From Microbacterium testaceum (GTDB lineage Bacteria > Actinomycetota > Actinomycetes > Actinomycetales > Microbacteriaceae), in assembly GCF_001476285.1 (NCBI RefSeq), contig NZ_LDRU01000008.1:1-35756 (forward strand): a stretch of DNA of 35,756 nucleotides, written 5' to 3'. Made by a program: the position numbers and the translations under genes. Below are positions 1-6,478 of this stretch, in pieces. Each line of letters opens with the position of its first letter. The first letter of the stretch is position 1. The notes beneath the pieces were generated by a model that did no database searches, was not told where the DNA came from, and worked only from the letters and a program-made list of their open reading frames with translations.

Positions 1-318
1 GCGGATTCGGGCGCGTGCTCGGCGCTCGAACACGGCGTACATGACGATCGCGAGGTAGCTGAGGAAGACGAGGAAGAACACTTCCTCGAGCGGCAGGTGC
101 GGTGCAAGCTCGACGCCGACGAACAGCGGACTCTCGCCTTTCACGAAAACGCCCGTGGCGATGCCCACGGCATCCCAGGCCAGGAAGAACACGGTCGCCA
201 CGAGCACCGCGGCGATCGTCCGGATGGGCGCGACGCGCAACGCCAGCGAGAACTTCACATCGATCGCGATCATCCCGGCGAGCGAGAACAGGATCGCGCC
301 CAGGTAGATCCCGGGCAC
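1..318 (-). CDS. crtYe: Lycopene cyclase domain protein (CrtYe/CarR-type subunit), 3' end outside window
   Basis: This is a small membrane subunit of the heterodimeric lycopene cyclase used in cyclic C50 (or C40) carotenoid synthesis. The visible 106 residues contain two hydrophobic helices, a WDAVGI...GxF segment, and the PHLPLEEVFF stretch that is diagnostic for this family (PxLPxEE with paired acidic residues). The GTG start at 318 lies one base beyond the crtI stop codon (320-322), so it is probably translationally coupled. The gene runs off the left edge; by analogy with other actinobacterial clusters, crtYf and the lycopene elongase crtEb should follow, but this is inference. Whether the product is the e or f subunit cannot be settled from this fragment. 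Confidence 0.85.
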   Translation of the reverse strand, partial: MPGIYLGAILFSLAGMIAIDVKFSLALRVAPIRTIAAVLVATVFFLAWDAVGIATGVFVKGESPLFVGVELAPHLPLEEVFFLVFLSYLAIVMYAVFERRARARIR

Positions 319-319
319 C

Positions 320-1876
320 TCAGACCGCCGCGCGCGCGGGTTCTGCGAGGGGGCCGGGAGAGGTGTCTCCGGTCAGACGCTTGACGACGAGCTCGGCGGA
401 GATGAGACACATCGGCAGACCGATCCCCGGGAGCACCGACGTGCCCGCGTAGTAGAGGTTCTGCACCTTCCGCGACCGGTTCTTCGGCCGGAAGATCGCA
501 CTCTGATTCAGTGTGTGCGCGAGACCGAGTGAGTTGCCGTGCCAGGCGTTCAGGTCGTTCGCGAAGTCCTCCGGGGCGATCGTCCGACGCACGACGATGC
601 GCTCAGCGAGATCCGGGATGCCGGTCCACTCCGCGATCTGCGCGATCACCCGGTCGGCCGCCTGCTCGATGCGCTGATCGCCCGAGCCGTCGACGCCACC
701 GCGGCCGCTCACCGGGTCGGCCGGGACGGGGACGAGGACGAAGAGGTTCTCGTGTCCCTCGGGCGCGACCGAGTCGTCGGAAGCGCTCGGCCGGCAGATG
801 TAGATGGACGCGGGGTCGGGGATCTTCTTGTCCTCACCGAAGATCGCGTCGAAGTTGGTGTGCCAATCGTCGGTGAAGAGCAGCGTGTGATGCGTGAGCT
901 GGGGGAGCTCGCCCTTCACACCGAGCAGCAGCAGCAGGGCCCCGGGGCTCGGGACCTTGTCCTTCCACCACTTCTCGGGGTACTGGCGGTCCTTCTCCTC
1001 GAGCAGGTGATTCTCCGTGTGGTGCAGGTCCGCGCCGGACACCACGGCATCCGCGGCGATCACTCGCCCGTCCGCGAGCCGCACCCCGCGCGCGAGGCCC
1101 GACTCGGTGATGATGGCGTCGACGGGGGCCGACGTCTCGATCTGCACACCGCGCTCGCGAGCGAGCTTCTCGATGGCGGCGATGATCTCCGTCATCCCGC
1201 CCTTCGGGTAGAGCACGCCGTCGCCGAGGTCGAGGTGACTCATGAGGTGGTACAGGCTCGGCACCTCGAAGGGCGAGCCGCCGAGGAAGACCGCGGGATA
1301 CGCGAGGATCTGTTGGAGCCGCGTGTTCTGGAAGTCCGTCGTGACGCGCTTCCACAGGGTGCGCGTGAGCAGCGGGATCAGCGTGGGGAGGCGCTTCACG
1401 AGTGCGGGGTCGCGCAGCCCTCTCGTGGACGAGTACGGGTCGTAGAGGAACTTCGACGTGGAGAGCTCGTACGCGTCCTTCGCGGAATCGAGGTACGCGT
1501 CGATGTTGTCGCCCGATCCGGGCTCGTGCTCCTCGAACAGTGCCCGGACGGCCTCGCGTCCTGACACGATGTCGATCGGCTCGCCCTTTCCGGGAGGACC
1601 GTAGACGCGGTACGCCGGGTCGAGGCGGACGAGATCGAGCTGCTCATCGGCACTCGTGCCGAGCAACCGGAAGAAGTGGTCGAACACCTCGGGCATGAGG
1701 TACCAGCTCGGCCCGGTGTCGAACCGGAAGCCGTCGGCCTCCCACGACCCCGCGCGTCCGCCGAGGGCGTCGCGGGCTTCGAAGAGGTGGACGTCGTGGC
1801 CGCGGTCGGCCAGCAGAGCGGCGGTTCCCAGACCGGCGATTCCGCCTCCGACGACGACGATGCGCTGGGCGCTCAT
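320..1876 (-). CDS. crtI: Phytoene desaturase (phytoene to lycopene)
   Basis: This 518-residue FAD enzyme converts phytoene to lycopene. The N-terminus carries the dinucleotide-binding motif VVVGGGIAGLG followed by an acidic residue in LFEARDALGGRAG. The C-terminus has the CrtI signature NLYYAGTSVLPGIGLP. The length is normal for the family. The ATG at 1876 overlaps the crtB stop by 4 bases (ATGA); a much longer open frame continues upstream but lies antisense or out of frame to crtB and is not used. It is the fourth gene of idi-crtE-crtB-crtI-crtYe and is transcribed leftward. The number of desaturation steps is inferred from context, because a C50 pathway needs lycopene. Confidence 0.95.
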   Translation of the reverse strand: MSAQRIVVVGGGIAGLGTAALLADRGHDVHLFEARDALGGRAGSWEADGFRFDTGPSWYLMPEVFDHFFRLLGTSADEQLDLVRLDPAYRVYGPPGKGEPIDIVSGREAVRALFEEHEPGSGDNIDAYLDSAKDAYELSTSKFLYDPYSSTRGLRDPALVKRLPTLIPLLTRTLWKRVTTDFQNTRLQQILAYPAVFLGGSPFEVPSLYHLMSHLDLGDGVLYPKGGMTEIIAAIEKLARERGVQIETSAPVDAIITESGLARGVRLADGRVIAADAVVSGADLHHTENHLLEEKDRQYPEKWWKDKVPSPGALLLLLGVKGELPQLTHHTLLFTDDWHTNFDAIFGEDKKIPDPASIYICRPSASDDSVAPEGHENLFVLVPVPADPVSGRGGVDGSGDQRIEQAADRVIAQIAEWTGIPDLAERIVVRRTIAPEDFANDLNAWHGNSLGLAHTLNQSAIFRPKNRSRKVQNLYYAGTSVLPGIGLPMCLISAELVVKRLTGDTSPGPLAEPARAAV

Positions 1877-2742
1877 GAGCGGGGACCTTTCGGTGGACGC
1901 CCCAGGAGGGCACGGGCAGCGAGAGTGGCTTTCACGCCGTCGGGGACGCGCACGCGCGGAGCGCCGGCGGGGGAGAGGCGCAGGCGTCGCGACAGCTCGG
2001 CGAAGAGGTCGTGCGCAGCGGTCACCGCTGCTCGACAGTCCGGCGGCAGGTGCGGAATGACGGATGCCGCGGCGGCGAGGTCGGCGTCGATCCGATCGAG
2101 CACGGCGATGCGTCGTTCGTCGTCGGCTGCGCCGTCGAGGTAGTCGCGGCCGAGACGGTCCGCGTCGTCGGCGAGATCGCGGAGGAAGTTGACGTCCTGG
2201 AACGCGGCCCCGAGGCGTCGCGCGCCCTCGACGAGGTCGGTGGCGGGGCGCGCGGGGGCGGACATCCCGGCGTTGAGGAACACCTGCAGGCACATCAGCC
2301 CGACGACCTCCGCGGAGCCGTACACGTACGCGTCGTGCGAGAGGTCGTCGTGTGCGGCGGTGTCGATGTCGGTGCGCATCGAGGCGAAGAACGGCGCGAT
2401 CAGCTCGGCACCGATGCCGCACTCTCGCGCGGTGCGGGCGAAGGCGTGCACGACGAGGTTCGCGCTGAAACCGGTGGTGATGGCATCCATCACCTCGGTC
2501 TCGAGGGCGTCGAGCACGGCGCGCTCGCGCTCGGCCGTGAGGCCGGCGTCGTGGGCCGGCCCGTCGACGATCTCGTCGGCGACGCGGACCAGCGCGTAGA
2601 TGTTGCGGACGTGCGGACGAGGGCGTCGGCCGAGCAAGCGCGCAGCGAGGCCGAACGATGTCGAGTAGCGCTGGATGACGGCTGCGGCCGCGTCGTCGGC
2701 CGTCCGTGAGTAGAGGGCGAGTCCGGTGGGGCCGGTGCTCAC
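1873..2742 (-). CDS. crtB: Phytoene synthase
   Basis: This enzyme condenses two GGPP molecules to phytoene. The 289-residue protein has both aspartate-rich motifs of squalene/phytoene synthases: DEIVD at about residues 56-60 and DLADD at about 189-193, for Mg-diphosphate binding. I chose the GTG at 2742 because it forms a GTGA overlap with the crtE stop (2739-2741), matching the style of neighbouring junctions. An upstream ATG at 2793 would add 17 Pro/Arg/Gly-rich residues inside crtE and looks spurious. The crtB stop overlaps the crtI start. Confidence 0.93.
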   Translation of the reverse strand: MSTGPTGLALYSRTADDAAAAVIQRYSTSFGLAARLLGRRPRPHVRNIYALVRVADEIVDGPAHDAGLTAERERAVLDALETEVMDAITTGFSANLVVHAFARTARECGIGAELIAPFFASMRTDIDTAAHDDLSHDAYVYGSAEVVGLMCLQVFLNAGMSAPARPATDLVEGARRLGAAFQDVNFLRDLADDADRLGRDYLDGAADDERRIAVLDRIDADLAAAASVIPHLPPDCRAAVTAAHDLFAELSRRLRLSPAGAPRVRVPDGVKATLAARALLGRPPKGPRS

Positions 2743-3806
2743 GGAACGCGCTCCTGCACGGCGTCGACCAGGTCGAGGAGCATGCCCTGACACTCCTCCG
2801 GCAGGGTCGAGGCGGCGACGATGCCCCGTGCCTCGTCGAGGGTGTCGCGCACGAGGTGCTCGAGTCGGACGCGCGCACCGGACGCGGACAGCGCACTCTG
2901 CGCGGCGCGGATCGCGACCGGCCCGGTGTGGGCGTTCGCGAGGGCGTCGCTCACCTCGGGCCAGTGCTCGCTCTCGCGGGCGAGCACGATCAGGTGCGTC
3001 TTCTTCGCCTCGCGGAGGTCGGAGCCCTCGTCCTTGCCCGCGGCGGCGGCGCTTCCGAACGCGCCGATCAGATCGTCGACGAGTTGGTACGCCAGCCCCA
3101 GACGCTGCCCGAACCGCTCCAGAGCGTGCCGCACGGGCGCCTCCGCGCCCGCGAGTACCGCGCCCGCCTCGAGAGGCGCCGAGAACGAGTAGACGGCGGT
3201 CTTGTCGTGGGTCGTGCGCAGAATCGTGTCGGCATCGATGTCGCCGGCAGAGACCGCGTTCTCGACGTCGGCCAGTTCGCCGGCGGCCGAGACGAGGACG
3301 GCGTCTTCGACGAGGAGGAGCAGGTCGCGACGCACGTCCGCCGGGATCTCGGCCATCGCGACGAGCCGAGAGGCCTCGTGCAGCAGGAGGTCTCCCGCGA
3401 GGATGGCCGCCGCATCGCCGAGGAGCGCCGCCCCCGCGGCATCCGCCCCGCGCTCGGTCCCGCGAGAGCGGAACTCGCCGCCGACGTTGGGCATGCCGCG
3501 CCGCTCGACGTCGTGGTCGATGACGTCGTCGTGGACGACGAAGGCGGTGTGCAGGAGCTCGAAGGCGGCGGCGACCTGGTACAGCGCGGGCCGCGCGATG
3601 TCGGGGCCGCCCAGGGTGTCGAACGCCGACACGACCAGGAGCGGACGGAATCGTTTGCCGCCCTCGGCGGCGCGACGGATCGCGGATGCCAGAGCCCGGG
3701 CGCCGTCGCCGAGCTGGCCGAGACGCCGATCGAGGCGGGTGAGAGCGCCCTCGATGGCCGAGTCGATGTCGTGGCGTGCTGCCGGGGTCGTGGCCAAGGC
3801 GATCAC
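2739..3806 (-). CDS. crtE: Geranylgeranyl diphosphate synthase (polyprenyl synthetase)
   Basis: This trans-prenyltransferase builds GGPP for carotenoids from IPP and allylic diphosphates. In the 355-residue protein the first aspartate-rich motif is HDDVIDHD at about 92-99. The second is VDDLIGAFG at about 243-251, where the final Asp common in related enzymes is Ser. The conserved GSDLREAKKT segment follows at about 261-270. The GTG start at 3806 gives a GTGA overlap with the idi stop. An ATG at 3887 would add 27 residues reading through the idi C-terminus and is less likely. The exact chain length (C20) is inferred from operon context. Confidence 0.93.
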   Translation of the reverse strand: MIALATTPAARHDIDSAIEGALTRLDRRLGQLGDGARALASAIRRAAEGGKRFRPLLVVSAFDTLGGPDIARPALYQVAAAFELLHTAFVVHDDVIDHDVERRGMPNVGGEFRSRGTERGADAAGAALLGDAAAILAGDLLLHEASRLVAMAEIPADVRRDLLLLVEDAVLVSAAGELADVENAVSAGDIDADTILRTTHDKTAVYSFSAPLEAGAVLAGAEAPVRHALERFGQRLGLAYQLVDDLIGAFGSAAAAGKDEGSDLREAKKTHLIVLARESEHWPEVSDALANAHTGPVAIRAAQSALSASGARVRLEHLVRDTLDEARGIVAASTLPEECQGMLLDLVDAVQERVP

Positions 3807-4354
3807 GATGCCCGCCGGATGGCTGGAGGTGGATTGAAGAGATGCAGCTGCTGTGCCTGGAGGACTAGCCAGGGGCTGAACGCCCACGGCGTGGACTCGA
3901 GCGAGGTGGCCAGGTCGAGAGGATCGGCCCAGCTGTACTCTGCGACCTCGGTCGGGTTGGGGTGCGGCTCATCGTCGGTGAAGGCGATATAGACGGGGCA
4001 GATCTCGTTCTCGACGATGCCGCTCGCGTCGACCGCGCGATAGCGGAAGTGGGGGAGGGCGAGCTCGAGATCGCGGATTCGCAGACCGACCTCAAAGGAG
4101 GCGCGACGGTGCACGGCGTCGGTGAGCGGCTCGGCGGGAGCGGGGTGTCCGCAGAACGAGTTGGTCCACACGCCCGGCCACGTCTTCTTGTCGAGCGCGC
4201 GCCGCGTGACGAGGACCTGCCCGTCGGCGTTCACGACGTGGCAGGAGAACGCGAGGTGCAAAGCTGTGTCCGCACCGTGCACACTTGCTTTCGGTGCGAC
4301 GCCGATCTCGTCGCCATGCTCGCCCAGAAGGACGACGTACTCGATCTCGCTCAT
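3803..4354 (-). CDS. idi: Isopentenyl-diphosphate delta-isomerase, type I (Nudix)
   Basis: This enzyme interconverts IPP and DMAPP and so supplies the starter for CrtE. The 183-residue type I enzyme shows the catalytic cysteine in TNSFCGHP (about C68) and the catalytic glutamate in ENEICPVY (about E117), plus a Nudix-like segment after WPGVWTN. An AGGAGG ribosome-binding site lies 4 bases before the ATG. It is the promoter-proximal gene of the carotenoid operon, with crtE overlapping its stop codon. Having idi first lets precursor supply rise together with pigment synthesis. Confidence 0.95.
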   Translation of the reverse strand: MSEIEYVVLLGEHGDEIGVAPKASVHGADTALHLAFSCHVVNADGQVLVTRRALDKKTWPGVWTNSFCGHPAPAEPLTDAVHRRASFEVGLRIRDLELALPHFRYRAVDASGIVENEICPVYIAFTDDEPHPNPTEVAEYSWADPLDLATSLESTPWAFSPWLVLQAQQLHLFNPPPAIRRAS

Positions 4355-4368
4355 CGTGCCTCCTGTTT

Positions 4369-4383
4369 GCTAGTTTAGCTAGC
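4369..4383. promoter_or_regulatory. Palindromic putative operator between crt operon and MarR gene
   Basis: GCTAG-TTTAG-CTAGC is a perfect 5-base inverted repeat with a 5-base spacer. It sits just downstream of the likely crt-operon transcription start and overlaps the possible -35 region of the marR gene. This is a plausible MarR-family (CrtR-like) binding site that could repress both directions. That role is inferred from position and symmetry only. Confidence 0.5.
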
Positions 4384-4395
4384 GATGTGAGCTTC

Positions 4396-4424
4396 AATAT
4401 ACCGACGCCGAAAGGGGGTGTCCA
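4396..4424 (-). promoter_or_regulatory. Predicted promoter of the idi-crt operon
   Basis: On the minus strand TGGACA (4424-4419) is followed after exactly 17 bp by TATATT (4401-4396); each hexamer is one mismatch from consensus. Start of transcription is expected near 4389, giving a leader of about 35 nt that contains the palindrome and the AGGAGG site of idi. The -35 overlaps the start codons of the divergent marR gene. Confidence 0.55.
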
Positions 4425-4426
4425 CC

Positions 4427-4897
4427 GTGACTGATACCACCGCTCGTTCTGGTAAAAGGCCCGCCGTCGTCGAAACCCTGACCGCCGTGCGGGCCCTCAG
4501 CGACGCTCTCGACCGCATGCACAGCGGAATGAAGGGCGAGATGGACATGAACGCCAGCGACCTCGCGACGCTGCGCATGCTCATCATCCGCGAACAGCGC
4601 GGAGAGATGGTGAGCCCCCACGACGTGGCGCGACACCTTCGCATCTCGACCGCGTCGACGACCAAGCTCATCGACCGGCTGGCGGCGTCCGGCCACGTGG
4701 AGCGCCGCGCCCACCCGTCTGACGGCCGTGCGCGCGTCGTCGTACTCACCGACAAGTCGCGAAGCGAGTTCTTCCACCACCTCGGCGGACACCTCGGGGC
4801 GATGCGCGATGTCGCCGCGAACTACAGCGACGACGAGCTCGCCACGATCTCCGGCTTCCTGCACTCTCTCACCGAGGCGATCACGACGACCGACTGA
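4427..4897 (+). CDS. crtR: MarR-family transcriptional regulator, CrtR-like
   Basis: This 156-residue winged-helix repressor has a recognition region VSPHDVARHLRISTASTTKLIDRLAASGHVERRAHPSDGRA, typical of MarR proteins, flanked by dimerisation helices. It is divergent from idi-crtEBI. In Corynebacterium glutamicum a MarR-type regulator (CrtR) in the same position represses the crt operon and responds to prenyl diphosphates such as GGPP. I infer the same role here. The GTG at 4427 is preferred because AAAGGGGG lies 8 bases upstream; a GTG at 4418 would overlap that site. A possible promoter is TTTAGC (4374) - 18 bp - TATACC (4398). Confidence 0.8.
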   Translation: MTDTTARSGKRPAVVETLTAVRALSDALDRMHSGMKGEMDMNASDLATLRMLIIREQRGEMVSPHDVARHLRISTASTTKLIDRLAASGHVERRAHPSDGRARVVVLTDKSRSEFFHHLGGHLGAMRDVAANYSDDELATISGFLHSLTEAITTTD

Positions 4898-4914
4898 GCG
4901 GCGGGCGCCGGCGG

Positions 4915-5565
4915 TCATGAATCTCGCGCTCCGCGGGCGACGCGGACCCCGACGTCGTCGAAGCCGTCTCGCGGTCCGCCACCCCGGCGTGTCGTGGCGC
5001 GCACGACGGCGGGGGCGTCATTCCATCCTCCGCCCCGGAAGACGCGGGCGTTGCCTCGTTCCGGATCGACGAGGTCTTCGCACCACTCGGCGACGTTGCC
5101 CAGGATGTCGAACAGTCCGAACAGATTGGGCAGACGGGCCCCGACATCGACCGGCGCGCGAAGACCGTCGGCAGCCGTCCACGCGATCTCGCGGATGGGT
5201 CCGTACGTCGACCCGGTGGCGCCGGCGCGGCAGGCGTACTCCCACTCGTCCTCGGTGGGCAGGCGGAACCCGTCGCTCTCGGCATCCGCGTGCACCTCTT
5301 CTCCGTCGAACCGATAGACCGGGTCGAGCCCTTCCCACTCCGACAGGGCGTTGCACAGGCGGATCGCTCGGAACCAGCTGAGATCGACGGCCGGTCGACG
5401 GGGGTGCCGCGCGGGAATCCCGAGGAGCTCGGCCACCTGCTCCTCCGTGACCGGGAAGACGCCGATCTCGAACTCTGACACGACGATCTCGCGTCGTTCG
5501 CTGCCGCGCATGTCACCACGCAGCACGCGACCGGCAGGAATCCTCGCCATCTCCATGTCGGTCAT
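4915..5565 (-). CDS. Formylglycine-generating-enzyme-like (SUMF1 fold) protein lacking catalytic cysteines
   Basis: The 216-residue protein has the conserved motifs of the FGE/SUMF1 superfamily in order: an N-terminal PAGRVLRGD strand, FPVTEEQ, a mid-protein FRLPTEDEWEYACRAG, then LGNVAEWCED and VFRGGGWND. True FGE enzymes carry two copper-binding cysteines in the segment after RGGS; here that segment (APAVVRATTRRGG) has none. Sulfatase activation is therefore unlikely. The fold is also used by EgtB-type and other non-sulfatase proteins, so the function is unknown. No sulfatase gene is nearby. The start at 5565 has only a weak G-rich site upstream. The gene is convergent with crtR and divergent from a TetR regulator. 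Confidence 0.75.
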   Translation of the reverse strand: MTDMEMARIPAGRVLRGDMRGSERREIVVSEFEIGVFPVTEEQVAELLGIPARHPRRPAVDLSWFRAIRLCNALSEWEGLDPVYRFDGEEVHADAESDGFRLPTEDEWEYACRAGATGSTYGPIREIAWTAADGLRAPVDVGARLPNLFGLFDILGNVAEWCEDLVDPERGNARVFRGGGWNDAPAVVRATTRRGGGPRDGFDDVGVRVARGARDS

Positions 5566-5734
5566 TCCGATCCCCGCTGCCGATGGAAGGCGGCGCCGTC
5601 GCTCCGGTCGGAGGAGGGGAGGGTTCCGTGGGTCATGTATCCAGTCAACCGTGGGCCCGCGACATCGCACGAAAGGGTTGACGGACGCGGGTGTCGGTTT
5701 CGCTCGAACGTCAAGCCCTTTTCGGGTCCGAGCA

Positions 5735-5765
5735 CGAATGATTGGATGGACACTCCAATCGTTCG
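5735..5765. promoter_or_regulatory. 31-bp inverted repeat, candidate TetR operator
   Basis: Arms of 12 bases (5735-5746 and 5754-5765) are complementary apart from one base, with a 7-base spacer TGGACAC. The core GATTGGA...TCCAATC is perfect. It ends 13 bases before the tetR start, overlapping its ribosome-binding region. Autorepression, and possibly control of the divergent FGE-like gene, is inferred. Confidence 0.6.
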
Positions 5766-5778
5766 AGGAGAACCCGAG

Positions 5779-6429
5779 ATGAGTCCCCGGCGCTACGCCT
5801 CCCCTCTGCGCAAGGCGGAGGCGGCTCGCACCCGTGCGGCGATCCTCGACGCGGCGGCCGCGTTGTTCTCTCGCGACGGTTATGCCGCGACGACGATGAA
5901 GGGGATCGCCGTCGAAGCCGGAGTGTCGGTGCAGTCGGTCCACCTGGCCGGATCGAAGTCGACGTTGCTCGTGGCCGCTTTCGAGCGCACCTTCTCGGGC
6001 GCGGGGGTCCTGGACTCCCCGGCGCAACCCCCTCTGATCATCGCGGCCCTGGAGCGGCTCGAGGTCGATGAGGCGATAAGCGTCTGGCTCGACGGCATCG
6101 CCCGCGCCCACGAGCGTTCCGCGGGGCTCGCGCGGGCCATGGCCATCGCGGCGGAGACGGATGCCGTGGCGGCCGCGGCTCTGGCCGCCTTCGACGCGCG
6201 TCGGCACGGCGACATCCGCGTCGCCTCGACATGGCTCGTGGAGCGGGGTCTGCTGCCCGCGGAGGACGCGGACGAGGTGGCGGACGAACTCAGCTACCTC
6301 GTGGGGCCTGAGACCTACGCGTTCCTGGTCACACGGTCCGGGTGGGCGCCCTCACGCTATCGGGCCTGGCTCGAGCGCACGCTGCGCGACCTCCTCGCGC
6401 GACGGACCACCGACGTTCCCGTCTCGTGA
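5779..6429 (+). CDS. TetR/AcrR-family transcriptional regulator
   Basis: This 216-residue one-component repressor has an N-terminal helix-turn-helix at about residues 15-60 (ARTRAAILDAAAALF...DGYAATTMKGIAVEAGVSV). The usual LYHYF recognition segment is replaced by QSVHLAGSKSTLL. The rest is an Ala-rich helical ligand domain. The ATG at 5779 has GAGGAG 8 bases upstream; an in-frame ATG at 5746 lies inside the inverted repeat and looks less likely. The ligand is unknown. The divergent gene encodes the FGE-like protein, the most obvious candidate target besides itself. Confidence 0.85.
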   Translation: MSPRRYASPLRKAEAARTRAAILDAAAALFSRDGYAATTMKGIAVEAGVSVQSVHLAGSKSTLLVAAFERTFSGAGVLDSPAQPPLIIAALERLEVDEAISVWLDGIARAHERSAGLARAMAIAAETDAVAAAALAAFDARRHGDIRVASTWLVERGLLPAEDADEVADELSYLVGPETYAFLVTRSGWAPSRYRAWLERTLRDLLARRTTDVPVS

Positions 6430-6433
6430 ACGA

Positions 6434-6465
6434 GGCGGCGGCGCGGATCACTCCGCGCCGCCGCC
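6434..6465. terminator. Strong bidirectional stem-loop terminator
   Basis: A perfect 14-bp GC-rich stem with a TCAC loop lies between the convergent tetR gene (ends 6429) and the subtilase gene (ends 6479). There is only a weak T run, but the position between convergent genes supports termination in both directions. Confidence 0.7.
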
Positions 6466-6478
6466 CTTCGAACGCGGT

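Noticed and set aside
1877..2896. Upstream extension of crtI to 858 codons, suggesting a fusion protein
   Set aside because: The extension overlaps crtB in another frame, while crtI has a normal start with an ATGA overlap.
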